Positions 10,412-18,967 of a DNA stretch of 64,000 bases are shown piece by piece. The position numbers and the translations under genes were made by a program. Under the pieces are notes generated by a model. It saw nothing but the letters and a program-made list of their open reading frames with translations. It was not told the origin of the DNA and made no database searches. Location of the stretch: the NCBI GenBank assembly GCA_965222645.1, contig OZ244968.1, forward strand, positions 5,890,001-5,954,000. Direction: 5' to 3'. This stretch comes from JABDMH01 sp965222645. Its GTDB lineage: Bacteria; Bacteroidota; Bacteroidia; Chitinophagales; Saprospiraceae. Position 1 is the first letter of the stretch. Every line of letters begins with the position of its first letter.

Positions 10412-10690
10412 GTGACCAACTATGAGAAAAGATCGAAATATCCAAGGGGGCCAAAAATTGATTTAAAAATTCCATTCGGTGAAAACCTTGTTGATCTTGA
10501 CGGCGACACCATTACTCTGGAAGAACTAGTAGACGAACCCACTGAATCTTATGACAAATTTTCAATTATTTTTGCACCTCCCGAAAGCTTTCGGGATCGT
10601 TGCAAAGCCCTGCCTGCCGGCAGGCAGGCTCGCCAGAGCTCCTGCTCTGTCTACGTTTTGCGTCTCATCTGGCAACAAAAATATACTTGA
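10412..10690 (+). CDS. short hypothetical ORF, probably interrupted by a palindromic repeat
   Basis: Begins at GTG after an AGGAG-containing stretch and encodes 92 residues. The first 57 or so look like real protein (acidic segment with LVDLDGDTITLEELVDE), but from codon 55 the frame runs through the palindromic block at 10571-10673, giving the peptide ALPAGRQA, which is what the palindrome itself encodes. The original gene was therefore probably longer or different and has been overwritten at its 3' end. No family recognised. Could also be non-coding. Confidence 0.3.
   Translation: MTNYEKRSKYPRGPKIDLKIPFGENLVDLDGDTITLEELVDEPTESYDKFSIIFAPPESFRDRCKALPAGRQARQSSCSVYVLRLIWQQKYT
10571..10673. repeat. 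nested palindromic (REP-like) element
   Basis: About 100 bases holding several nested hairpins: outer arms TTTGCA (10571-10576) and TGCAAA (10601-10606) around a perfect 16-base palindrome CCCGAAAGCTTTCGGG (10580-10595); a perfect 20-base palindrome cctgcctgccggcaggcagg (10609-10628); then AGAGC/GCTCT (10635-10648) within GCCAGA/TCTGGC arms (10632-10637 and 10668-10673). The GC-rich central palindrome contrasts with the AT-rich surroundings. This kind of GCCTGCCGGCAGGC palindrome is, from memory, seen dispersed in many environmental bacterial genomes. Only one copy is present here. Confidence 0.7.
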
Positions 10691-10815
10691 AACTTTGTGA
10701 CAACATTAAATGGGTTCATCTACTAGATTCGAGTTACAATTCTTAATTTTTTGGTTTGTGGGGTGCAACCGTCATCATGTAATCTTTTCAGGACACTCTT
10801 GTTTTCAGTAGTCGT

Positions 10816-12384
10816 TTACCAGTAGAAAAATACCATAATTATGGTCAGCAGTGTCAGCAATAATGCAATATTTTTGGCCTGAAGATAAATGGGAACATCC
10901 GGCTTATTTGCAAGAATAGCTCTGGACCAAATGAGATGACCAATTTCCCGGTCTTCTCCCGGCAGGAGAATAGAGATCATTATAAAAATAATGTTGCACA
11001 CAAAAAACAATATGCCGGCCATTATTGTAAAGTGAATATTAAATAATCCTCCTATAGACATTCCCATTGCCACGAAGCAAAGTAAATGACCAAAAATAAG
11101 TGTATACTTTGCTGCTATTCCACTTCCCTTTTTCCAAAAAAAGCCATGCAAGAAAATCGCAACCACCGGTGGAACTGAATATGCCAGTACTTGCTGTAAA
11201 TAATTAAATAAACCCTCGAAGTTGCCAATAACGGGTGCCCAGAGACCTGCGACAAGCATGACCAACATGGTTGTAATTCTTCCTAACCTGATAAGATCCT
11301 TCTCATCGAGATCTTTTCTTGAGGGTTTAATAAAATCCAAAACAATGAGTGCAGATGAGCCATTTAATGCAGAATCGACAGTAGACATGATCGCTGCAAT
11401 CAAAGCGGCTAGCACGATTCCTTTTACCCCGGCAGGGATGAGATTAAGAAGCATTGTGGGATAGACCATATCGTAATTGGGTAAATCCGGAAAAAGATGA
11501 AGGGCCATGATACCCGGGAATACGATAACGAAGAGTACCAACAATTTAAGGAGACCTCCAAAAAGTGCTCCCCACTGGGCATGAGGAATGCTTCTGGCTG
11601 CCAAAACCCGTTGTACAACATACTGATTTGTAGCCCAATAATAAAATCCCAGGATGGGGACACCTATGAGGGTGCCCAACCAGGGAAGAGTGGGATCATC
11701 GATGGGCTGGATTAATTTCATTCGATTGCTGTCAATGTGGGACACGGCTTCATTCCAATCAAAATCGTACTGACCCAACACGGCAAAGAGCATTATGGCG
11801 CCACCGATAAGTAAGATAATCACCTGAAGCATATCTGTGTAGACCACTGCGGCAAGCCCTCCAGCTGCCGTGTAAATTCCGGAAACCAGTGCCATGGTGT
11901 AGCAGGCAGTGGCGACGGAGATATCAGGGAGAAAAACATGAATCAATAAGGCACCGGCAAAAAGGCAGCTTGCGATGTCAATAATTATCGTGAGTATTAT
12001 CGTGACCAGAGAGTAATATTTCCGTGTAAAAGGGTTATATCTTTTTTCCAGAAATTCCGGAATGGTACTCAACTTGTTTTTTAAATAAATCGGTATGACA
12101 AACAAGGCCATAAATATTAGAACAAGTGTGGCCATCCATTCATAATTTGCGATCGAAATTCCAGTAGCATAGGCCTGGCCTGTCAGGCCGATTATAGATG
12201 AACCACTAATGTTGGATGCAAAAAGGGAGAATCCTATCGCCGTCCATCCGAGTCGATTTCCAGCGAGAAAAAAATCACGACCCGTATTTGTGCGTCTGAC
12301 AAAAATGAACCCAATAACCAGGACGATGACGAAGTAACCTACCAGTAGACTAGTATCCAGAGTAGATATCTGCGCATTAGGCAT
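10816..12384 (-). CDS. sodium:solute symporter (SSS/SGLT type)
   Basis: 522 residues, about 14 membrane segments. Same signature as the other symporter in the window (DFFLAGNRLGWTAIGFSLFASNISGSSIIGL near 35-65; YYWATNQYVVQRVLAARSIPHAQWGALFGG near 250-280), but clearly a different paralogue: shorter, with no cysteine loop, and on the opposite strand. Expected to import a sugar, polyol or uronate with sodium. It is preceded 50 bases upstream by a LuxR-type regulator gene on the same strand, which may control it. The two symporter genes converge on the palindromic repeat block. Confidence 0.93.
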   Translation of the reverse strand: MPNAQISTLDTSLLVGYFVIVLVIGFIFVRRTNTGRDFFLAGNRLGWTAIGFSLFASNISGSSIIGLTGQAYATGISIANYEWMATLVLIFMALFVIPIYLKNKLSTIPEFLEKRYNPFTRKYYSLVTIILTIIIDIASCLFAGALLIHVFLPDISVATACYTMALVSGIYTAAGGLAAVVYTDMLQVIILLIGGAIMLFAVLGQYDFDWNEAVSHIDSNRMKLIQPIDDPTLPWLGTLIGVPILGFYYWATNQYVVQRVLAARSIPHAQWGALFGGLLKLLVLFVIVFPGIMALHLFPDLPNYDMVYPTMLLNLIPAGVKGIVLAALIAAIMSTVDSALNGSSALIVLDFIKPSRKDLDEKDLIRLGRITTMLVMLVAGLWAPVIGNFEGLFNYLQQVLAYSVPPVVAIFLHGFFWKKGSGIAAKYTLIFGHLLCFVAMGMSIGGLFNIHFTIMAGILFFVCNIIFIMISILLPGEDREIGHLIWSRAILANKPDVPIYLQAKNIALLLTLLTIIMVFFYW

Positions 12385-12434
12385 GTCGTCTTTTTATCGT
12401 TGTGGATCGAAATTGAACCAAAGCTATTAGATGT

Positions 12435-13112
12435 CTAAAAACTTGCAATAAACGAACGAAGGTCCTCCTCCCTCTTTAATCCCAATTTCTTCTTAATCCT
12501 TACCCTAGATATCTGGATACTTGTCGGGACGACATTCATCAGTCGTGCAATTTCTTTGGTAGAAAGCCTCATTCGCATGTATGCACAATGTCTCAGGTCA
12601 GTAGGAGTCAGATTTGGATGCTTTATTTCTATTTTTTTTACAAAGTTGGGATGGACGTGCTCAAATCTTTTTTTGAAAGTATCCCAGTTGGCATCTTTTG
12701 ATTTTTGCGATTTTACCAGTTTCAACAATTTCTTAAGATGGGTGCTCGCGGCCTGTTTTTCGAGTTCCTTTGCCAAGTTTTCTATTTCATCAACGAATCT
12801 GATATGTTGATTGAGCATCAGGGTGGATGAAACTAATTCGTTATTTTTCAGATCTATTTCCTGCTGCAATCTCAATGTCTTTTCTTCTCGTACCGATCTT
12901 TCAGTTTCTAATATTTGATTTCTCAATTGCATTTTCTGCAATTCATGCGAGTTGATCAATAGGGATTGACGGGTCTGCTCCTGAGTCGACATACTCTTTT
13001 GCAGCGATATTGAGTACCAGTACATACCAACAAAGAAAACAATCGATGTGATGAAAATGATAACTATGGTAAATTGGTAGATGGCTGCTGAATTATCGAT
13101 TAAAGCAAGCAT
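12435..13112 (-). CDS. membrane-tethered coiled-coil LuxR-type HTH regulator
   Basis: 225 residues: one transmembrane helix (about 12-34), a long charged coiled coil (about 45-130), and a C-terminal LuxR/GerE-like helix-turn-helix (about 155-225, with LTPTDLRHCAYMRMRLSTKEIARLM and TSIQISRVRIKKKLGL). This C-terminal half matches the output end of large Bacteroidota sensor-regulators that normally have a periplasmic TPR or propeller sensor in front; here that sensor is absent and an in-frame stop lies just upstream of the ATG, so it is a short form or a truncated relative. It lies upstream of and co-directional with the symporter at 10816-12384, which it may regulate. Confidence 0.75.
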   Translation of the reverse strand: MLALIDNSAAIYQFTIVIIFITSIVFFVGMYWYSISLQKSMSTQEQTRQSLLINSHELQKMQLRNQILETERSVREEKTLRLQQEIDLKNNELVSSTLMLNQHIRFVDEIENLAKELEKQAASTHLKKLLKLVKSQKSKDANWDTFKKRFEHVHPNFVKKIEIKHPNLTPTDLRHCAYMRMRLSTKEIARLMNVVPTSIQISRVRIKKKLGLKREEDLRSFIASF

Positions 13113-13233
13113 TTCTTTTATTCATTTTTTACAAAATTAAAAAATACTTATTCGCTGTACTGTGATTTCTTACCAGGAGAGAGAGCACTATAGTGCGGAG
13201 TAAATACGCAACAACCGGGCGGTGGCCCGAAGT

Positions 13234-14172
13234 TTATCTACTGAGTATGATAGGTGCCCTTTCAGAATAGGGAGTATCTGTGAGTCTGTGGACAATTTGT
13301 GTCTTCGGGTCTAGTAGATATAAATCGCTGGATTGATTTAATTCATTTGATCCGTCATAGATGAGGAAATTCCCATCTGAGGACCATGAATGCCAACCAC
13401 TTTGTGCCGGGATCTGCGTCAACTGTTTCTTGTGTGTCCCGTCCAGTCGGATACTAAAAATTTGATAACTGTCTTCTATCATCGACGGAAACGAAATGTT
13501 TTCCGAATGTGGTTGCCACCGGGGCGGCCCGGTATGATAGTATTTCTTATTTACAGGGCCCTTTCGTGAGGGATAAAAAGTGATTTGCCTAAGATCCTCT
13601 CCGTACTCGTTCATCATCCATAGCTCATCTGTGCCCGATCTTTTCGAACGGAATACTACCCAATTACCATCGGGACTAAATGCCGGATCATTGATGTCAT
13701 AATATTGAGAGTTCAGAATCTCCCTGACTTCGTTGCCATTTTGATCGAGAATTACAAGGGATTTTTGAGCTCCAATTTGTCTACAGACAATCATCTCTGA
13801 ACCATCATACCTTACATCCAACCACGAATCAGCCACGGGTTGCTCGTAGATCCTTTCCATTTGCTTGCTCTCAATATTCAATTTGTACAGGTAATAGATG
13901 CCACCGGGAGTATCGCGATCGGAAATTAGAAACAAGTAGTCATCATGTGCATGATATACCCAATCTACACCCGGATGGTTAGTCAGATTTTCAACCGTGC
14001 CCGTTTTGGTATCGGCAGCAAATACTTCGTAATTTACCGTGTCCTCAAAAGGGATAATGGCATTATAAGCAATCTCCATAGCAGGTAAGTCGGTCGCCAC
14101 TTGGTCATTGTTTCGACACGCACTTAGAGATAAACATATTAATGAACTTCCGATCAACAAGTTCAGCTGCAT
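13234..14172 (-). CDS. TolB-like beta-propeller lipoprotein
   Basis: 312 residues. Lipoprotein signal with lipobox LSAC (Cys19), then repeated WD40-like PD40 blades as in TolB (NDPAFSPDGNWVVFRSKRSGTDELWMMN; PRWQPHSENISFPSM; SGWHSWSSDGNFLIYDG). The repeats usually form a six- or seven-bladed propeller that binds protein or carbohydrate in the periplasm or at the surface. No TolB N-terminal domain and no peptidase or sensor domain is attached. Possibly co-transcribed with the DUF2490 gene upstream (73-base gap). Specific function unknown. Confidence 0.8.
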   Translation of the reverse strand: MQLNLLIGSSLICLSLSACRNNDQVATDLPAMEIAYNAIIPFEDTVNYEVFAADTKTGTVENLTNHPGVDWVYHAHDDYLFLISDRDTPGGIYYLYKLNIESKQMERIYEQPVADSWLDVRYDGSEMIVCRQIGAQKSLVILDQNGNEVREILNSQYYDINDPAFSPDGNWVVFRSKRSGTDELWMMNEYGEDLRQITFYPSRKGPVNKKYYHTGPPRWQPHSENISFPSMIEDSYQIFSIRLDGTHKKQLTQIPAQSGWHSWSSDGNFLIYDGSNELNQSSDLYLLDPKTQIVHRLTDTPYSERAPIILSR

Positions 14173-14245
14173 ATGCCAGGACTAAACCGAGCTGGCAAGG
14201 TACTTAAAAACCGTTAGAACCATCTTCCGGGAGCGAAAGAGCCTG

Positions 14246-14989
14246 TCATATGACCTGCTTCACGACTATGTTGATTGAGAGAGTGCGAAAGGTCTGTGGT
14301 GCAGGAGAGAGAATGTATTTGTCTTCCATCATGAGGTGCGCCTCCAGCCGGATCAACTGAAAGGTATTGTATCCTGCCATCACAGCCAGTCTATTGCGAG
14401 TGACAAATGGATTCTCATATTCGGCATTTTTGGTTAAGACCTTGAAGATCTCGTCATAAACACCAAAATACATAGCGCCATTTGTCGGAATAGTAACACC
14501 CACGCGATATCGCAATCTGCTTAGGTAATCATCACCGGTGAGGATGCCTTGTTTTATCCTTTGTTCCAGCCGCAGATCGTGAAACATCAGGCTGGATCCG
14601 TAATCTTTGAAATAATTGATTTCCTGCACAAATCTCAGTTCTTGCAAGAGATTGGGCTGGCCGTAATTCCAGAAAAATCCCATGCCGGCTCCAGCTTTCA
14701 GATTTTCGCTCAGTTGGTATTTGAAGACACTTCTTACACTAAGGCGGCGACCTAGGTCATCCATATTAAATACATGACCGAAATCAGAATCTATAAAATA
14801 GCCACGCTTAAACTCAAAAGTGTTATGATATTGCAGCCACAATTTGTCACTTTGATCATCAGCCGAGTACTCACTGGATTGTGCAATCAGGGTTTGCTGT
14901 GCAATCGCGGAGATTACCAGAGATGTAAGGATTAATATGAATGTGCTTTTCTGCAATACGGATACCAATACAGGCTTAACAGGTAACAT
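14246..14989 (-). CDS. DUF2490-like outer-membrane beta-barrel protein
   Basis: 247 residues with a signal peptide of about 30-35 residues and alternating amphipathic strands. The order of motifs (LWLQYHNTFEFKRGYFID..., GAGMGFFWNY, ELRFVQEINYF, HDLRLEQRI, SRLRYRVGVTIP, NRLAVMAGYN, ending in a strand with VVKQVI) fits DUF2490, a Bacteroidota barrel of unknown role. The ATG at 14989 is preceded by the 480-base spacer shared with the divergent DJ-1 gene. Assigned by pattern only. Confidence 0.6.
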   Translation of the reverse strand: MLPVKPVLVSVLQKSTFILILTSLVISAIAQQTLIAQSSEYSADDQSDKLWLQYHNTFEFKRGYFIDSDFGHVFNMDDLGRRLSVRSVFKYQLSENLKAGAGMGFFWNYGQPNLLQELRFVQEINYFKDYGSSLMFHDLRLEQRIKQGILTGDDYLSRLRYRVGVTIPTNGAMYFGVYDEIFKVLTKNAEYENPFVTRNRLAVMAGYNTFQLIRLEAHLMMEDKYILSPAPQTFRTLSINIVVKQVI

Positions 14990-15466
14990 TTCGAACGGGT
15001 TTTAATTGTTAAAATTTGGTTTCTACAGGGAACTACCCATCCAAGATAGGTCAATTCTGGCCGAAATTCAAGTGTTTAACGCAGTTTTTACAAGATTAGT
15101 CTTCGCCGCAACACGCTCGATCACTGCTGATTAGGCTCCTATCTCCGGGCGTTGTCACCCACTGGTGCTACAGAACTCATAGCCCTGGTTTCTTTCATTC
15201 CCCGGGGTCTCATCTTGTAATAGGGATCCAATGTATATTTATTGTTATATAAAACTGTCTGACGCTGTATTTATTCACTGACATATGAAATTTGTTTGTT
15301 ATTACTAATAGAAATATCCGGATTCTTTTGGTCGACAAAGTGATTCATGGTTAGTTTGCGTCATTGCCTCATGATAAGTAGAGAACCAGATGGATGGAAT
15401 TTACGTAAACTTTTTTTTCTCACCCTACTTGTGGCGGCAGGCTCTTCTTCCTATCTTGACCATATT
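14990..15466. other. long intergenic spacer, no gene seen
   Basis: 477 bases between divergent genes. No convincing ORF; an in-frame extension of the DJ-1 gene from 15347 adds 40 residues not seen in that family. A more GC-rich patch at about 15110-15215 (containing TCCGGGCG and CCCCGGGG) stands out from AT-rich flanks and could be an eroded copy of a dispersed repeat, but no second copy is present in the window. Confidence 0.4.
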
Positions 15467-16024
15467 ATGAAGAAAATTTTGATTGTAACAGGCGACGCGG
15501 GTGAGAGCTATGAGACCCTTTATGCAAAACATCGATTTGAAGAGGAGGGCTTTGTAGGACAGATTGCTGCTCCCACCAAGAAGCTCCTCAACCTGGTTAT
15601 CCACGACTTTGAGCCTGGTTGGGATACTTATAAGGAGTCACCGGGATATAAGCTTGAGGCAGATCTGACCTTTGGGGATGTTGATCCGGATGCTTACGAT
15701 GCAATTCTAATTCTGGGTGGCCGGGCACCGGAGTATCTGAGGCATGATGAAAAGCTGATTGGACTTGTACAGCAATTTGCCGGGGCAGACAAGTGGATTT
15801 TTTCCATTTGTCATGGTATCCAGGTGCTGATTGCCTCTGGTTTGGTGAAAGATCGTGAGGTCACTTGTTATGAGCATATCAGATATGAGGTAAAGGCCAG
15901 TGGTGGTCATTTTTGCGCCGATAAAGAAGCGGTTCGGGATGGGAGGATAGTCACAGCGCAAACATGGCAGTCTCATCCACAGTTTTATCGAGAGGTCATC
16001 CATTGTCTGCATTCTACAGCTTAG
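15467..16024 (+). CDS. DJ-1/PfpI family protein
   Basis: 185 residues from the ATG at 15467, which gives MKKILIVTGD, the normal family start; the longer frame from 15347 has an unlikely extension. Flavodoxin-like fold with Glu14 in GESYETLY and the nucleophile elbow FSICHGIQV (Cys115-His116), the Cys-His pair of DJ-1/PfpI enzymes. Members act as glyoxalase III, deglycase or chaperone, and this protein is similar in size to the PfpI/YhbO group. Cytoplasmic. No operon partner is obvious; the following small gene starts 57 bases later. Precise reaction not resolvable. Confidence 0.88.
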   Translation: MKKILIVTGDAGESYETLYAKHRFEEEGFVGQIAAPTKKLLNLVIHDFEPGWDTYKESPGYKLEADLTFGDVDPDAYDAILILGGRAPEYLRHDEKLIGLVQQFAGADKWIFSICHGIQVLIASGLVKDREVTCYEHIRYEVKASGGHFCADKEAVRDGRIVTAQTWQSHPQFYREVIHCLHSTA

Positions 16025-16081
16025 GAGGCCAGGTATTTATTATAATCAATTAAGTCAATAATAAAAAAGCACATAATTCGA

Positions 16082-16660
16082 ATGAAAAGCTCTTTATGTT
16101 TTCTTTTTATTGCCCTGGTACTCGTTCAACCATGTTTGACTCAAGAGGGCAAAAGCATCGATCCTGAAGAGGTGAAGAGTATGCCGGTAGTTCATTTAGA
16201 TCTATGGGAAAAGAGCTATCCCAAATCATATTTGTCTGAGGTGAATGAGTACTCGATTTCGGTGATCAGTAGTGTTGTGCATCAAAAAACCCGTGTCCCT
16301 AACTACTTTCAGGGCGATATTGATTTTTCGGAAATAAACAAGATTAAGCTGGTCGAAAGAAATCGTCAGTGGCGAACAAATTTGATCGGTGCAGGTGTTG
16401 GGATGGTTTCTGGATTTTTGGTAGGAAGGGCCTTGCGCCCTGAGCCAGAGAGGCAATTTCTGCTCGATTTAATTAATCAACCGACCAGTAAAAGTATTGC
16501 AGAACCAATCCTGGGTTCTGTTATTGGTGGATGTGCAGGATTAGTTGTCGCGGAATACTGTTTTACTCCTGTGCGCATCAAAAATGTAAGTAGTAATCCT
16601 GAACAGGCTTCCAGTATATTAAGTGGCTTCATCGAAAAAAGCAGGCGTAAGAAAAAGTAA
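16082..16660 (+). CDS. hypothetical exported protein with glycine-rich membrane segments
   Basis: 192 residues with an N-terminal signal peptide ending near LTQ (residue 21). The middle is soluble; two glycine-rich hydrophobic segments follow at about 102-117 (LIGAGVGMVSGFLVG) and 144-158 (ILGSVIGGCAGLVVA), separated by a charged loop, resembling a glycine-zipper hairpin, and the C-terminus is strongly basic (KSRRKKK). No named family recognised. It may be a membrane-associated periplasmic protein. The gene faces the sulfatase gene with a 90-base gap in which no clear terminator was found. Confidence 0.65.
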   Translation: MKSSLCFLFIALVLVQPCLTQEGKSIDPEEVKSMPVVHLDLWEKSYPKSYLSEVNEYSISVISSVVHQKTRVPNYFQGDIDFSEINKIKLVERNRQWRTNLIGAGVGMVSGFLVGRALRPEPERQFLLDLINQPTSKSIAEPILGSVIGGCAGLVVAEYCFTPVRIKNVSSNPEQASSILSGFIEKSRRKKK

Positions 16661-16749
16661 TAATGGTTTTGGAAAAGCTCAATACTTATCAACAGTGTTT
16701 TTCCAATAGAAATAAGCAATGCATTTCTCCCTTATCTTTTTATAAATAA

Positions 16750-18168
16750 TTATTCTATCCGTTTGGCTAGATTGTCGGGTAGAGTATCTTTCACATCTTG
16801 CTGGTGTCTTTGGATAATACCCAGCAACTCACTTACTTTATCGGGATATATTTCAGCACACTCATATTTTTCAGAAATGTCAGTCTCCAGGTTATAGAGC
16901 TCGGGGTTTTCTAAGATTACTTCCTTGCCATAGTTGACAGGCTCACGCTGCTTGATATGTAATTTCCATGGGCCAGATCTCGCGGCGTGAAGTTCTCCTC
17001 GATTCCAATAAAAAAAATCTCTTCTAGGACTCTCTCCCTCACCGGTGCGGAGAATAGGGGAGAGGTCATAACCGTCCATTTTGCGATCGGTGGGTATGTC
17101 CGTACCGGTCAGAGATGCAAATGTCTTCAGAATGTCCAGAGTCGACCCCAATTTATTTATGGTGGCGGGTTTTATTCTGTTCGGCCCCCAAAATATCGTT
17201 GGCACTCGCTGACCTCCCTCAAAGTTGGTGCCTTTGCCAGCCCTTAGAGGGCCTGCTGATCCTCCATGAGTTTTAAAAGACAACCACGGCCCATTGTCTG
17301 AGCTGAAAACCACGATTGTATTCTCTTCGAGGTCTAATTCTTTCAGTGTAGACAAGACCTGACCCACACTCCAATCTATTTCTTGCAGTACATCCCCGTA
17401 GAGACCTCTCTTACTTGATCCGATAAAATCAGGATGCGCAAAAAGAGGGATGTGCGGCAGGCTGTGAGCCAGATATAGAAAAAAATTCCGGTCTTTATTA
17501 TTGCGAATAAATTCAACTGCTTTTTCAGTGTATCTTTTCGTTATGGTATTTTGATCGGCAGGCCGCTCTATTTCTTTTTCATTCTCTAAAAGGGGGACGT
17601 TATAATGGCTCGTCTCAGCCAGGAAATTTGGATCTTCTGCACTGTTCCGGTAATTTGGTGATCCCGAAACGAAATCCATATCATTGGAATAAGGGATACC
17701 ATAGTAGTAATCAAATCCCTGTGACATGGGAAGAAATTGTGGAAGGTGACCCAGGTGCCATTTGCCGATAGTGGCAGTGGCGTAGTTTTTCTGCTTAAGC
17801 ACCTCAGCAACCGTGATCTCACTTTGCGGCAGTCCCCCTCCCGAATCGGGAAAAAGAACTACACGGGAAGATGACGTCATGCCATTCCTGATCGGATATC
17901 TGCCTGTCATCAAGCCGGCCCTGCTGGGAGTGCAAACGGGATCTGCAACATAAAACTGAGTCCATTTTTGTCCCTCTGACGCCATTTTATCCAGATGTGG
18001 AGTCTCTATTGTTGGGTTACCAAAACAACCGAGATCACCATATCCCAGATCATCAGTAAAAATGATTATGAAATTAGGCAACTTTTCTTGCTTTTCTACC
18101 CCGCTAGAGAAAAGGACAGATGGGAAAATTAATAATGTAAAAGCTATGAGGTAAAATATTGATTTCAT
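16750..18168 (-). CDS. secreted sulfatase (arylsulfatase type)
   Basis: About 472 residues from ATG 18168; an upstream in-frame ATG at 18186 would put charge before the signal. Signal peptide (IFYLIAFTLLIFPSVLFSSG), then the alkaline-phosphatase-fold sulfatase start NFIIIFTDDLGYGDLG with the metal-binding Asp-Asp, and the maturation motif CTPSRAG (Cys85 in the longer numbering), whose Cys is converted to formylglycine. Other family signatures: GKWHLGH and SSDNGPW. It removes sulfate from sulfated glycans or other esters in the periplasm or outside. No sulfatase-maturating enzyme is in the window. The second sulfatase lies far away at 48915-50522. Confidence 0.95.
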   Translation of the reverse strand: MKSIFYLIAFTLLIFPSVLFSSGVEKQEKLPNFIIIFTDDLGYGDLGCFGNPTIETPHLDKMASEGQKWTQFYVADPVCTPSRAGLMTGRYPIRNGMTSSSRVVLFPDSGGGLPQSEITVAEVLKQKNYATATIGKWHLGHLPQFLPMSQGFDYYYGIPYSNDMDFVSGSPNYRNSAEDPNFLAETSHYNVPLLENEKEIERPADQNTITKRYTEKAVEFIRNNKDRNFFLYLAHSLPHIPLFAHPDFIGSSKRGLYGDVLQEIDWSVGQVLSTLKELDLEENTIVVFSSDNGPWLSFKTHGGSAGPLRAGKGTNFEGGQRVPTIFWGPNRIKPATINKLGSTLDILKTFASLTGTDIPTDRKMDGYDLSPILRTGEGESPRRDFFYWNRGELHAARSGPWKLHIKQREPVNYGKEVILENPELYNLETDISEKYECAEIYPDKVSELLGIIQRHQQDVKDTLPDNLAKRIE

Positions 18169-18246
18169 TTTAGATAAATAACACATCCACTAATAAATAA
18201 TCAATCTCTTATCTCCTGATAGGAATATAAGATGAGAAAAAACAAA

Positions 18247-18966
18247 TTAAATCAAATTTAATAGGTCATCCGTGCCGATTACCCGGGTGACATTAAAGCC
18301 CTCACCGTAGTCCACACCTATCTGACGCCCGTGCACTCTGGCTCGTGCCTTAATATAATCCAGGAAATCCTGGCCGGAAATCGGAGAGTCGGGCTCGGTA
18401 TTATTGGGATCATAGAACTGTGACCGGTAAGCCAGAATACTTTCCATTTTTTTTGACAGGTAGGGCGTGATGTCGACAACTAAATCAGGGATGAGTATCT
18501 TGTCCTGGATATAGTGATAAATGGCCCGGGGTCTCCACCTTTTTTGGATATTTCCTTCATCGTCTTTGGTCTCCACCTTGACCAGGCCGGCAATAAAACA
18601 AGCATCATAAATCAATTTTGCAGCGCGTCCATGATCAGGATGTCGATCATCAATTGCATTGGCAAGAACTATTTCGGGACGAAATTGCCGCACCACGCGC
18701 GCTATTTTTTTCTTATTGATTTCATCAGCCCTGAAGAATCCGTCTGAAATATCAAGGTGTGTTCTGTGCGAAATCCCCATTATTTTTGAAGCTTTAGCCG
18801 CTTCTTGTAATCTCAACTCACCGGATCCTCTGGTTCCTAATTCACCGTGCGTCAAGTCCAGGACAGCAACGCGATATCCCTTGTCCAAATGCCTGAAGAT
18901 AGTTCCACTGCAGCTCAACTCTACATCGTCCGGATGAACACCGATCGCCAGAATATCCACTTTCAT
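18247..18966 (-). CDS. bshB1: bacillithiol biosynthesis deacetylase BshB1
   Basis: 239 residues, the usual length. LmbE-like zinc deacetylase fold with the metal motif HPDD (His11-Asp14) in LAIGVHPDDVELSCSGTI, LTHGELGTRGSGELR and the second metal/catalytic motif DRHPDHGRAA near 122-130. It removes the acetyl group from GlcNAc-malate in bacillithiol synthesis, giving the thiol used by many Bacteroidota instead of glutathione. The start ATG is 1 base away from the stop of the fabH-type gene upstream, so the two are co-transcribed. The BshA and BshC partners are not in the window. Confidence 0.93.
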   Translation of the reverse strand: MKVDILAIGVHPDDVELSCSGTIFRHLDKGYRVAVLDLTHGELGTRGSGELRLQEAAKASKIMGISHRTHLDISDGFFRADEINKKKIARVVRQFRPEIVLANAIDDRHPDHGRAAKLIYDACFIAGLVKVETKDDEGNIQKRWRPRAIYHYIQDKILIPDLVVDITPYLSKKMESILAYRSQFYDPNNTEPDSPISGQDFLDYIKARARVHGRQIGVDYGEGFNVTRVIGTDDLLNLI

Positions 18967-18967
18967 T

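Noticed and set aside
10571..10673. CRISPR-like or terminator role of the palindromic block
   Set aside because: No repeated spacer structure, and no T-run follows the stems; a REP-like element fits better.
15110..15215. Possible tRNA or small RNA in the GC-rich patch
   Set aside because: No cloverleaf or conserved GTTCGAA-like arm could be drawn.
15347..15466. 40-codon N-terminal extension of the DJ-1 gene
   Set aside because: The family begins at MKKILIVTGD; the extension has no homology.
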